DNA of 58,356 bases, from positions 1-58,356 of the forward strand of contig JAOULW010000013.1 in NCBI GenBank assembly GCA_029881805.1. Reading direction: 5' to 3'. The DNA comes from Candidatus Bathyarchaeota archaeon (GTDB lineage: Archaea; Thermoproteota; Bathyarchaeia; Bathyarchaeales; Bathycorpusculaceae). The notes below the pieces were generated by a model. That model saw only the letters and a program-made list of their open reading frames with translations, had not been told where the DNA came from and did not search any database. Below are positions 26,862 through 35,116 of the stretch, piece by piece. The first letter of the stretch is position 1. Every line of letters begins with the position of its first letter. Made by a program: the position numbers and the translations under genes.

Positions 26862-27431
26862 TCATTCTTGTGGACAAAACTCTTTAAGTGTTGAGTAGAT
26901 CGGTCCTTTAGGTGTTAAATCGCTTCTCTTCAACCTCAGACATTCAGCCCTAATGGTTCCAAATTCGCAGTTTGCGTTTTCTGTTAAACATTTAATGAGT
27001 GCAGGCTTATTCCTCCCAGATTTGACACGTGCAATCGTCAAGTGTGGACTGAAGCCTTTCGAGTCTGGCGCAAAGCCTAGGCTTCGTAAATGGGGTTCTA
27101 GCTGGCTGAACACGCTTTTTAACTGGTAAGCGCCTTCAGTTATTCCAACCCATAAGACTCTTGGATAGTTCAGTTTTGGAAACGCGCCGACTCCGCTAAT
27201 CTTGACGTTAAAGGGAATGAACTGAACTTTTTTCATTTCTTCGAAGATGTTTTCAACGGTGGTCGGCTTGATGTTTCCGAGAAAACGGATAGTTATATGA
27301 ATGTTCTTTGGTTCAACAAGTTTCAGGTCGGCCCCCGAGTTGGCTAGAAGATTCTGCATTTGTGTGATTTTTTTCAGAACTGATTCGCCGTCCATGTCAA
27401 AAGCTATGAAACTTCTTATTGCTTCTGCCAT
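26862..27431 (-). CDS. thpR: RNA 2',3'-cyclic phosphodiesterase (2'-5' RNA ligase family)
   Basis: 189 residues with both HxTx signatures of the 2H phosphoesterase fold: HITI at 45-48 and HLTI at 130-133. The family opens 2',3'-cyclic phosphates on RNA or joins 2'-5' ends. AAGGAGA (complement of 27441-27447) stands 9 nt before ATG 27431, which fixes the start; the longer upstream TTG/ATG frame is not needed. Its neighbour cca begins 17 nt after its stop, so the two tRNA-end genes form an operon. Confidence 0.92.
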   Translation of the reverse strand: MAEAIRSFIAFDMDGESVLKKITQMQNLLANSGADLKLVEPKNIHITIRFLGNIKPTTVENIFEEMKKVQFIPFNVKISGVGAFPKLNYPRVLWVGITEGAYQLKSVFSQLEPHLRSLGFAPDSKGFSPHLTIARVKSGRNKPALIKCLTENANCEFGTIRAECLRLKRSDLTPKGPIYSTLKEFCPQE

Positions 27432-27629
27432 CGGTTTGATTCTCCTTGTTCTATATGCTTCACTCTGTTCTTTCATAAATGCTTTAACATAAACGAAGAG
27501 TCACTATTCTGAGAAACTACCATAACCATAATATCGCCAAAATGTTAATCTCCTGAATGTCAAACAGAATATTGAAAACTAAAACATAAAAGACCAGCAT
27601 TACATTAAAACTTGAGACAAAGGACGATT

Positions 27630-28190
27630 ATGATGAACGAAAAATTTGTCCTAGGCTTAGCTGGTATGCCTGGTTCGGGAAAATCTATAGTGGTTAATGT
27701 TGCAAAGGAAAGCGGCTACGGAGCAGTTGTCATGGGAGATGAAGTGCGAAATGAGGCAAAAAAAAGAAACATGCAGCCAACGCCAGAGAGCCTTGGAAAA
27801 ATTATGCTTGAGTTAAGGCAGTTGGAAGGAGAAGCCGCCATAGCGAAAAGATGCATTCCGAAAATAGAAAGAGAAGAAAAACATAGAATTATCGTGGACG
27901 GCGTGAGAAGCCTGAGCGAAGTTGAAGAATTCAAAAAGCATTTTCACTCCTTTGTTCTCATCGCAGTTCACGCCTCTCCAGAGACTAGATTTAGACGACT
28001 CTACCATCGCCAAAGAAGCGACGACCCCAAAAACTGGAAAATCTTCCGTGAAAGAGAGTTAAGGGAGCTACGAGTAGGACTAGGCAACGTTATCGCTACG
28101 GCTGACTACATGATACTGAACGAGGAAAGGTTAAAGTTTGTAAAAGACAAAGTTAGGAAAACTTTGAGAAGGATTGATAGAAATGGATGA
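27630..28190 (+). CDS. UPF0200 family P-loop kinase-like protein
   Basis: 186 residues. A Walker A motif GMPGSGKS near residue 13 is followed by MGDEVRNEAKKR and IVDGVRSLSEVEEF, the UPF0200 pattern related to dephospho-CoA and adenylate kinases. The lid segment has RRLYHRQRSDDPKNW. The substrate is not known. AAAGGA sits 5-8 nt before the tandem ATGs (27630 and 27633). It overlaps the UPF0201 gene by 8 bp; these two families are often paired in archaea, which supports a joint RNA or cofactor-related role. Confidence 0.87.
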   Translation: MMNEKFVLGLAGMPGSGKSIVVNVAKESGYGAVVMGDEVRNEAKKRNMQPTPESLGKIMLELRQLEGEAAIAKRCIPKIEREEKHRIIVDGVRSLSEVEEFKKHFHSFVLIAVHASPETRFRRLYHRQRSDDPKNWKIFRERELRELRVGLGNVIATADYMILNEERLKFVKDKVRKTLRRIDRNG

Positions 28191-28584
28191 AGTAAATGTT
28201 TACGTGGAGGTTGAGATTAACCCAACAGAATCTGAAGAAAAAGTGAAGAGGGCTGTCGAGAACCTCTTCGGCAGTATACCAATGCAGATAAATCCCATAC
28301 ATAAAGCAAATCTTCTAGTAGCAGAAGCCAAGGGACTGGAAACACTTACAAAGCTTTGCAATCTGCTACGCAGGGAACGCATCCGCGCCGCAGCCAGAGG
28401 AGCCCTTTTCGAAGGACTAAACAGGAACAGCATCAGCTTTTGTCTAAACAAGCAAGTCGCCTACTCAGGACACATCTCCTTCTCTAAGGCTGTGGCGGAA
28501 TCACCCCTAGGACCAATAAGAGTTCAGATAAAATGCGAAAACCCACGACAACTTATTGATTGGCTTGCTCCAAAAACAACGTGA
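28183..28584 (+). CDS. UPF0201 family protein
   Basis: 133 residues matching archaeal COG1325: VNVYVEVEINPTESEEKVKRAV at the N-terminus, a middle LLRRERIRAAARGAL helix and the late block SPLGPIRVQIKCENP. The fold is thought to bind RNA and is linked to exosome-associated genes in other archaea. ATG 28183 follows AAGGA by 9 nt and overlaps the UPF0200 stop, giving translational coupling. The M20 peptidase gene begins 11 nt downstream. Confidence 0.87.
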   Translation: MDEVNVYVEVEINPTESEEKVKRAVENLFGSIPMQINPIHKANLLVAEAKGLETLTKLCNLLRRERIRAAARGALFEGLNRNSISFCLNKQVAYSGHISFSKAVAESPLGPIRVQIKCENPRQLIDWLAPKTT

Positions 28585-28595
28585 GATGAAAGTAA

Positions 28596-29942
28596 ATGAG
28601 TGTAAGAAAAGTTTATGATTACATTGATGCGCACGTGGACGATTTTGTTGACGATCTAGTCAAGCTTGTTAAACAACCTAGCGTGTCAGCAAAGGGCGAA
28701 GGTGTGCAAGAATGTGCCGAACTAGTAGAGAAAATGATGAAAGAAATAGGATTTTCGACAAAAATTCTCCGTGAGAAAAAGGGAAATCCAGTTGTCTACG
28801 GCGAACTCAAATCCAAGAAAACTCTCCTCTTCTACGACCATTACGATGTGCAGCCGCCGGACCCTCTTGAAAAATGGACGTACAAACCGTTTAGCGGCAA
28901 AATATCTGGAGGAAAAATCTATGGAAGAGGAACATCAGACAACAAAGGCAATTTCGTCTCAAGGTTGAAGGCTGTTCAGGCATTGCTAGAGGTTACAGGC
29001 GACGTGCCTGGAAACATAAAAATCTTTGTCGAAGGAGAAGAAGAGATCGGGAGCCCGCATCTTGAACCCATTGTAAAGAAGCATAAAAATCTATTCTCAG
29101 CCGACGCGGCCATCTGGGAATTCGGTGGCACTGACAGAAGTGGAAGACCAGTGCTTCACTTGGGGTTGAAAGGAGTTTTATCAGTAGAACTAAAGGCGAA
29201 AGGAGCATCAAAAGATGTCCACTCAGCAAATGCACCTTTAATACCGAATCCAGCTTGGTGTCTTATTTGGGCACTGAACCTTCTCAAGGATGAAGGAGAG
29301 AATATTTTGATCGATGGCTTTTACGATGATATTTTATCACCCTCTCGTGAGGAAATTGAGTGCATGAGAAAGATTCCCTTCGAAGAAGAAGAAACAAAAA
29401 AGGAGCTTGGCTTAAGGAAATTCTTGCGGGGTAAGTCTGGGCTAGAAGCTCAAAAGGCATTGTTATACCAGCCCACGTGTACAATCAACGGTCTGATATC
29501 TGGATATACTAGCAAAGGATCCAAAACTGTTTTGCCACATGAAGCCTCAGCAAAAATGGACTTCCGACTGGTTCCAAACCAACAATCTGATGACATTTTT
29601 AAAAAACTCGTTAATCATCTGAAAAAACATGGATTTCGGGATTTGAAAATTATAAAACATGGTTCCACCGAGCCGACAAGAACACCTATTGATGACCCTT
29701 TTGTGGGATTGGTTGCGAAAACTGCTAGAAAAGTCTATGGAAGAAAGGCTGTGATTTATCCTATCAGTGCAGGTTCAGGTCCCATGCATTTGTTCAGAAA
29801 CTTCTTGGGCTATCCGGTTGTTTCTGCCGGATGTAGTCATCCAGAGTCCAATACCCACGCGCCTAACGAAAACCTCAAAATTGAGAGCTACATCAAAGGC
29901 ACGAAATTCATCGCTACCTTGGTTACAGACTTTACATCATAA
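28596..29942 (+). CDS. M20 family metallopeptidase (dipeptidase-like)
   Basis: A cytoplasmic zinc peptidase of 448 residues. Metal and catalytic motifs are YDHYDVQPP (His82, Asp84), RGTSDNKGN (Asp115), EGEEEIGS (Glu149 general base and the next Glu ligand) and the late CSHPESNTHAPNE His. This layout is that of M20C/carnosinase-like dipeptidases. A lid domain (about 200-330) carries the dimerisation sheet with LGLKGVLSVEL. It lies in the run of four + strand genes begun by UPF0200; the link is likely co-transcription rather than shared pathway. Confidence 0.9.
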   Translation: MSVRKVYDYIDAHVDDFVDDLVKLVKQPSVSAKGEGVQECAELVEKMMKEIGFSTKILREKKGNPVVYGELKSKKTLLFYDHYDVQPPDPLEKWTYKPFSGKISGGKIYGRGTSDNKGNFVSRLKAVQALLEVTGDVPGNIKIFVEGEEEIGSPHLEPIVKKHKNLFSADAAIWEFGGTDRSGRPVLHLGLKGVLSVELKAKGASKDVHSANAPLIPNPAWCLIWALNLLKDEGENILIDGFYDDILSPSREEIECMRKIPFEEEETKKELGLRKFLRGKSGLEAQKALLYQPTCTINGLISGYTSKGSKTVLPHEASAKMDFRLVPNQQSDDIFKKLVNHLKKHGFRDLKIIKHGSTEPTRTPIDDPFVGLVAKTARKVYGRKAVIYPISAGSGPMHLFRNFLGYPVVSAGCSHPESNTHAPNENLKIESYIKGTKFIATLVTDFTS

Positions 29943-29961
29943 ACGGTGCGGCTCTTTGCCA

Positions 29962-30957
29962 TTGAAAGCAACAATAACCCATAAAGGGGCAATTATTCTC
30001 GGAAAATACGTCGCCTGTGACGCTTTTGATGAATCCAAACCGTTAAGGGTTGTTACCCACGCTCATGCTGATCATACTATTGGTTTGCAACAGAGTTTAA
30101 GAGCCTGCGAAAAAATCTTGATGACTAAAGCCACGAAAGATTTAATCGATGTTATTAAAGGACCACTATTCCTAATGGGCGGATATGTAGAAACACTCGA
30201 TTACAGCAAAACGTTGCAACACGGGGAAGAGCGAATAACGTTTCTTCCCGCTGACCACATTCTAGGTGCGGCTCAAGTCCTTGTTGAAGATGCCGAAGGA
30301 ACGAGAATTATTTATACGGGAGACTTTAAAGTTGATGGAACTCATGTCGTGGACACCGACGTCCTTGTGATAGAAGCCACGTATGGAAGCCCAACATGCA
30401 GACGTTCTTTTGATAAAGACGTCAAGGATTTGCTTGTTTCATTAGTAGATGAAGGATTGAAAAAAGGCACAGTGTATGTTTTTAGCTATCATGGAAAACT
30501 CCAAGAAATCATGCAACTTCTGCACGAAAGAGATGTAAATAGTCCTTTTGTTGTCCCTGAAAAAGTTTTCCATGTTTCCAGAGCTTGCGAACTGCACGGC
30601 ATGCGTCTTGGGCGCCTAATATTATCTGAAGATAGAGAAGCAAAGGAGCTTATTGAAAGAAACGCCCCTTGCGTAGCTTTTTACCACATGAACGCCAGAA
30701 GAAAATTTGGTCAAGGTCTTTTTCGTGTATATGTTAGCGGATGGGAGTTTGATTCTCCTTGCCGTGAAATTGCAAATAAAGAGTACGTGGTAGCTTTAAG
30801 TGACCATTCAGACTTTGAAGGGCTAATAGAATACGTCAGACGCTCAAAACCTAAGCTTGTGATTACAGATAATTTCCGCTTTGGTCATGCCGAAACACTA
30901 GCGAGAGAGATTCATAAGCGCTTTGGGTTTTCCGCAGTAGCACTTCCAAGGAGATAG
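29962..30957 (+). CDS. MBL-fold nuclease-like protein (beta-CASP/Artemis-like group)
   Basis: 331 residues. The metallo-beta-lactamase signature is THAHADH, with later PADHILGAAQV, YTGDFKVDG and IEATYG. Near the C-terminus the LSDHSDFEGLIEYV block is the RMMBL-type His motif of RNA/DNA-processing nucleases such as the mRNA 3'-end processing group. The insert between is shorter than in full CPSF-like enzymes. The start is TTG 29962: the open frame extends further back, but that part overlaps the peptidase gene and has no similarity. It ends the four-gene run. Confidence 0.85.
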   Translation: MKATITHKGAIILGKYVACDAFDESKPLRVVTHAHADHTIGLQQSLRACEKILMTKATKDLIDVIKGPLFLMGGYVETLDYSKTLQHGEERITFLPADHILGAAQVLVEDAEGTRIIYTGDFKVDGTHVVDTDVLVIEATYGSPTCRRSFDKDVKDLLVSLVDEGLKKGTVYVFSYHGKLQEIMQLLHERDVNSPFVVPEKVFHVSRACELHGMRLGRLILSEDREAKELIERNAPCVAFYHMNARRKFGQGLFRVYVSGWEFDSPCREIANKEYVVALSDHSDFEGLIEYVRRSKPKLVITDNFRFGHAETLAREIHKRFGFSAVALPRR

Positions 30958-31057
30958 TTCTTCCCAATCTTAAAGTCTCGTTTTCTTTCGTGTAAAAGCC
31001 GTATGTATTGCATATTACGACAGAAGATTTATCTTCCCCGATTAATTATTATACGTA

Positions 31058-31098
31058 GAATTCGGATTTTGATTCCGAATTCATACGACTTAAATAAG
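31058..31098 (+). promoter_or_regulatory. Palindromic operator-like site followed by TATA box
   Basis: Perfect 9-bp arms GAATTCGGA (31058-31066) and TCCGAATTC (31074-31082) flank a 7-nt spacer. Six nt later comes CTTAAATAAG (31089-31098), a TATA box predicting a start near 31118, just before ATG 31129. A second dyad, GAAGAT-TT-ATCTTC, is at 31023-31036. A dimeric regulator could bind the large dyad next to the TFB site. Confidence 0.6.
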
Positions 31099-31128
31099 AA
31101 TAAACACGACATTCGAGTGCGGTACAAG

Positions 31129-31830
31129 ATGCCTTTACCACTACAGCCAGAGTTCTTCGCACTACTAGGAATAGACTTTTTTCTAGCCATAAGTCTGTTA
31201 ACATGCTTGTTAGATCGACATTTTCCATGGCAACTACCATACATATATCAGTTAGCAGCTTTAACGGGTTTCGGACAACTACTCATAAGCAAAGAGTTCA
31301 TGGCACTTTTCGGAGAATACATGCGCTTTTGGTATAGCCTTCTCTACTTAGTCGTGGCTTTAGCAAACCTAATTGCGGTAAACACGTATTTGGGCATAAT
31401 AAAGAAGTTGCTTAATCACGCAAAAGTCTTCATGTTCGTCGTGACATTTCCATCATTAGCAATAGCTGCTTTCTTCCTATCCAGCTATTCCGCAGTCGCT
31501 ATTCACCCGTTCGTTTTGATCCCGCAAATGTCTTGGGAAGCTACATTCATCGGCATAGTTGCATTCGACACCTTGGTGGTCGGGCTAGGAACATATGTCT
31601 TCTTCAAGCCAAAATGGTGGTACATAGCCTTTGGTGCAGGCACGGCAGTAACAGGCGCAAGTGTATACGCTCTATTCAAGCCGTCGTGGGGGGAGGCAGC
31701 CTTTGTTGTCTCAGCCATAGGCCTTGCAATAGCCTGCATCATCGTCTTAGGCATCAGCGTCTACGTGCTCACAAAAGTGTGGATAGACACCTTAAAGGAA
31801 AGAAAAAGGAGGAGGGAGGTGAAAAAATAA
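31129..31830 (+). CDS. Polytopic membrane protein of a secreted-protein locus, unknown function
   Basis: 233 residues with about seven hydrophobic helices and a strongly basic C-terminus (LKERKRRREVKK). I recognise no transporter motif. Its ATG is fixed by the TATA box at 31089; the frame extending upstream to 31003 lies before the promoter. The next gene starts one nt after its stop and encodes a small secreted beta protein, so the pair should work together, for example in export or anchoring of that protein. Confidence 0.7.
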   Translation: MPLPLQPEFFALLGIDFFLAISLLTCLLDRHFPWQLPYIYQLAALTGFGQLLISKEFMALFGEYMRFWYSLLYLVVALANLIAVNTYLGIIKKLLNHAKVFMFVVTFPSLAIAAFFLSSYSAVAIHPFVLIPQMSWEATFIGIVAFDTLVVGLGTYVFFKPKWWYIAFGAGTAVTGASVYALFKPSWGEAAFVVSAIGLAIACIIVLGISVYVLTKVWIDTLKERKRRREVKK

Positions 31831-31831
31831 A

Positions 31832-32350
31832 ATGAACATACACTATAAGAAAAGTCTAAAACTAATAACATTACTCATATCATCGCTACTGATAGCAACG
31901 GTAAGCGCTCAAATCTACAACTACATGTACATAGTAGGAAGTGGAGAAATTACAACTACAGGGTTAGTGTGGGCAATAGGTCCTGATGCCCCAAGTACAG
32001 CTTCAATTAGCGGTCCCACAGCAACTGTACCAATGAACGCAAGCGGTGGAAGCCCAAGAAACTACACAGATTGCCTGCACATAGTAAATCAAGACGCTGC
32101 TGCTCATTCATTCAATCTCACTGTTACTTCAAGCACAGGCGACGCAGACAACTTCACAGAATTCAATTTGGTACCGTTTGATGAGAGTAGCACAGAACAA
32201 GGGGTGTTAAGTCTGTTGAGTACTTCAAGCTTGACCGGTCTATCAATTCCAGCTTCAGAAACATGGGTGGTTCTATTTGAACTGATCCCCATTGCCAGCC
32301 CGACAGCAGGTGCAAAAGTGGACTTTGAGGTGACGCTAGTCTACGAGTAG
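31832..32350 (+). CDS. Small secreted beta-rich protein, unknown family
   Basis: 172 residues with a clear signal peptide (LKLITLLISSLLIATVSAQ) and mature start IYNYMYIVGSGEITTTG. The rest is strand-rich and Ser/Thr/Asn-rich, ending IPASETWVVLFEL and VDFEVTLVYE. It resembles secreted filament-type beta sandwiches such as TasA/camelysin-like proteins in size and ending, but that is only an impression. It may be a surface filament or S-layer accessory unit. An inverted short paralogue of its N-terminus lies at 32523-32645. Confidence 0.7.
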   Translation: MNIHYKKSLKLITLLISSLLIATVSAQIYNYMYIVGSGEITTTGLVWAIGPDAPSTASISGPTATVPMNASGGSPRNYTDCLHIVNQDAAAHSFNLTVTSSTGDADNFTEFNLVPFDESSTEQGVLSLLSTSSLTGLSIPASETWVVLFELIPIASPTAGAKVDFEVTLVYE

Positions 32351-32911
32351 TCTTCCCAATTTTCCCTCTTTATTTTTCAATTTTTTGTCACATTGTATTT
32401 AGAAGAAGGGTTTTCGATGCTTGCGTAGGGCACGCTTTAAAAGGTAGTCAAGAAGCCTAGAAGCTAGTCTGGAAACCATAGGGTCAAACAGATTCACTAA
32501 AATCACTTAAATGAAAAAGAACCTACACTATTGTTGCACTGCCTTGCACGTACATCCAGTTGTAAATGACAGCACAAACAACACCAACAGAAATTGATGC
32601 AAGAAAAAGACATAACATTAACATTTTCTTTTTATGTTTCTTCATAATTCCATCTATATGTTTTCTAGCACCTCTCTTAATAAAAGCTAGGTTCATAGAC
32701 CACTCTTTCCTTTAATCAATTTTCGAATCTAAGTTTATATACTAAAAAGATTATGAATCTATAATCAATATTCCAACTCGAGCTTTCCAAAGACTTCCAG
32801 TAATAGCCTCAATTTCTTTCAAAACTCGTGAAATTTGTCAAGATTTAAAAGCTAAAACTAGAAGTATTATGTTTTCAATAGTAAATAATAGAAGTTTGTG
32901 GAGAATAGTCT
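32351..32911. other. Intergenic region between secreted-protein locus and HMG-CoA reductase
   Basis: Apart from the short - strand frame at 32523-32645, it has TATA-like strings at 32676-32686 (- strand) and 32733-32742 (TTTATATACT). The HMG-CoA reductase gene has a GGAG site about 8 nt before its ATG. The sequence is otherwise AT-rich without a gene. Confidence 0.4.
32523..32645 (-). CDS. 40-residue orphan secreted peptide or truncated paralogue
   Basis: The product is a signal peptide (KKMLMLCLFLASISVGVVCA) plus about 15 mature residues, IYNWMYVQGSATIV. It matches position for position the mature start of the secreted protein at 31832 (IYNYMYIVGSGEITT) but stops there with TAG. A TATA box (complement of 32676-32686) predicts transcription from about 32656, only 11 nt before the ATG. 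It is either the remnant of an inverted duplication or a genuine short secreted peptide. Reading on past the stop gives no similarity. Confidence 0.5.
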   Translation of the reverse strand: MKKHKKKMLMLCLFLASISVGVVCAVIYNWMYVQGSATIV

Positions 32912-34189
32912 ATGAGTAAGTCTTCCTTGACTTCAGGTTTCTATAAGCTTAGTCCAAAGGAACGTTTAGAGCTTGTTAAGGGCTTTGCTGACTTAACCGA
33001 TGACGAATGCGCTTTGCTTCAGAAAACAGGTTCCTTGCCTATGGATTTGGCTAATCGTATGATAGAAAACGTTGTAGGCGCCATCCCCTTACCATTGGGT
33101 ATTGCTGTAAACTTCCAAATAGACAAGCATGACTATTTGATACCCATGGCCATAGAGGAACCTTCTGTCATAGCTGCTGCTAGCTATGCGGCGAAAATGG
33201 TGCGTGACGGTGGAGGCTTCCACACAAATAGCACACCGCCTATAATGATCGGGCAAATACAGGCAACGAGCATAAAAGATCCATGTACAGCTAGGATGAG
33301 AGTCATGCAAATAAAAGAGGAAATATTGAAGACAGCAAATGACCAAGATCCCGTCCTTGTTTCTTTCGGCGGCGGAGCAAAAGATCTAGATGCAAAAGTA
33401 ATCCACACAATTCAAGGACCGATGCTAATCACAGAGTTGCATGTGGATTGCCGTGATGCCATGGGCGCAAATGCGGTTAACACAATGGCGGAGGCTGTTG
33501 CGCCAATAATAGAACGCATAACAGGCGGACGCGTTTATCTGCGGATAATTTCTAATTTAGCCACGAAACGCTTGGCAAGAGCCTGGTGTGTAGTCCCCAA
33601 GGAATCTGTCGGCGGCGAAGAGGTGGTGGATGGCATAGTTAACGCCTCTGCTTTTGCGGCTGCAGATCCATACCGCGCGGCGACGCATAACAAAGGAATT
33701 CTAAACGGTATAACCGCAGTCATAGTTGCCACGTGCAACGATCACCGCGCAATCGAAGCCGGAGCCCACGCCTACGCAGCCAGAAACAGTCACTACACAA
33801 CACTTTCGACATGGGAGAAAAACGAAAACGGCGACCTAACTGGCTCAATTGAGTTGCCGATGGCCGTAGGTCTCATAGGCGGAGCCGTGCGAACACATCC
33901 GATAGCAAAAATAGCAATAAAAATTTTAGGCGTAAAAACAGCCAACGAGTTCGCAGAAGTTTTGGCAGCTGTCGGTTTGGCTCAAAATCTTGGCGCGCTG
34001 CGCGCATTGGCTCACGAAGGAATTCAACGCGGTCACATGTCACTTCACGCGAGAAACATAGCTGTGACAGCAGGAGCAACAGGAGAACTAATAGACTTGG
34101 TCGCTGAAAAAATGGTCAAAGAACGCAAAATCCGCATGGACAGAGCAAAAGAACTAATAGAACAATACAGATCTACTGGAAAAAACTAA
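32912..34189 (+). CDS. HMG-CoA reductase, class II-like
   Basis: The enzyme reduces HMG-CoA to mevalonate, the entry to archaeal lipid isoprenoids. It is soluble, 425 residues, without the class I membrane domain. Motifs: SLPMDLANRMIENVVG and IPMAIEEPSVIAAAS (catalytic Glu) follow the class II (Pseudomonas mevalonii) pattern; NLATKRLARA has the catalytic Lys; RGHMSLHARN has the catalytic His. Class II forms in archaea are thought to come from bacteria. It heads an operon with PRPP synthetase, TrmG10 and RNase Z, the gaps being 37, 2 and 5 nt. Confidence 0.92.
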   Translation: MSKSSLTSGFYKLSPKERLELVKGFADLTDDECALLQKTGSLPMDLANRMIENVVGAIPLPLGIAVNFQIDKHDYLIPMAIEEPSVIAAASYAAKMVRDGGGFHTNSTPPIMIGQIQATSIKDPCTARMRVMQIKEEILKTANDQDPVLVSFGGGAKDLDAKVIHTIQGPMLITELHVDCRDAMGANAVNTMAEAVAPIIERITGGRVYLRIISNLATKRLARAWCVVPKESVGGEEVVDGIVNASAFAAADPYRAATHNKGILNGITAVIVATCNDHRAIEAGAHAYAARNSHYTTLSTWEKNENGDLTGSIELPMAVGLIGGAVRTHPIAKIAIKILGVKTANEFAEVLAAVGLAQNLGALRALAHEGIQRGHMSLHARNIAVTAGATGELIDLVAEKMVKERKIRMDRAKELIEQYRSTGKN

Positions 34190-34226
34190 AAAGAGAAGGC
34201 AACCGCATTCTAAACGCGGCGAGAAA

Positions 34227-35114
34227 ATGAAGATAATACCAGGGCCAGCGTCAAAAGAACTGGGTGAAAAGATAGCTGAACTCCTGAATGTGCAGACAGT
34301 GCCAGTATTTTCTAAGGCTTTCCCTGATGGAGAATCCTATATCCGATTTAACGCAGAGTCCTTGCAGAACGAAGATGTTGTCATAGTGCAGACCACTAGT
34401 CCGCCACAAGATCAAAGACTAATTCAACTTATGCTCATGGCAGATAATGCGCTAGACATGAAAGCAAATGACATCACTGCCGTGGTACCATATTTCGCCT
34501 ATAGCCGTCAAGACAAGCGATTCTTGACTGGAGAGGCTTTCAGCATAAAAACAATCCTGAAATTATTAGAACACTGCGGAGTGAATAGGATAATAACCGT
34601 AAACACCCACAATCCCGCCGTTATAAAGAATTTTAATATTCCTGTAGAAGATTTGTCAGCGGTTCCACTGTTAGCAGAATATTTTAAGACAAAAGTTTTG
34701 GCTAAAAACCCTGTTTCAGTATCCATGGGTAAAAAGGCTTTAAGCTTGGTAGTAGAAGCTGACAGGATCTTAAGAGGTGGATATGATTACATATCAACCA
34801 AAAGGGACGTAACTACAGGGAACGTTACACTTGAAGAAAAGAAGCTACCAGTTAAAAATCGGAATGTAGTAATATTTGACGACATAATAAGTAGCGGCGG
34901 GACAATGGCAAAGGCTGTGGAACTTGTGAAAAAACAAGGCGCAGAGAAAGTCTATGCAGCGTGCGTGCATCCTCTGCTGATGGGCGACTCAAAGAAGAGA
35001 ATTCTGGAGAATGGAGCCGAAGAGATAATCGGCACGGACAGCGTTCCAAACCCTATTGGTAAAGTTTCAATTGCCGCATTAATAAGCAAAGCATTAGCCA
35101 CAAAAGGAGCATAA
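34227..35114 (+). CDS. prs: Ribose-phosphate pyrophosphokinase (PRPP synthetase)
   Basis: Makes phosphoribosyl pyrophosphate from ribose 5-phosphate and ATP, for nucleotide and histidine synthesis. It has FPDGESYIRF, the ATP/R5P segments YFAYSRQDKRF and THNPAVIKNF, and the PRPP loop VVIFDDIISSGGTM. Length 295 is typical for archaeal class III-like enzymes. It is 37 nt after HMG-CoA reductase and 2 nt before TrmG10. The PRPP-using gene pyrE is also in this window (45843-46481). Confidence 0.95.
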   Translation: MKIIPGPASKELGEKIAELLNVQTVPVFSKAFPDGESYIRFNAESLQNEDVVIVQTTSPPQDQRLIQLMLMADNALDMKANDITAVVPYFAYSRQDKRFLTGEAFSIKTILKLLEHCGVNRIITVNTHNPAVIKNFNIPVEDLSAVPLLAEYFKTKVLAKNPVSVSMGKKALSLVVEADRILRGGYDYISTKRDVTTGNVTLEEKKLPVKNRNVVIFDDIISSGGTMAKAVELVKKQGAEKVYAACVHPLLMGDSKKRILENGAEEIIGTDSVPNPIGKVSIAALISKALATKGA

Positions 35115-35116
35115 AA

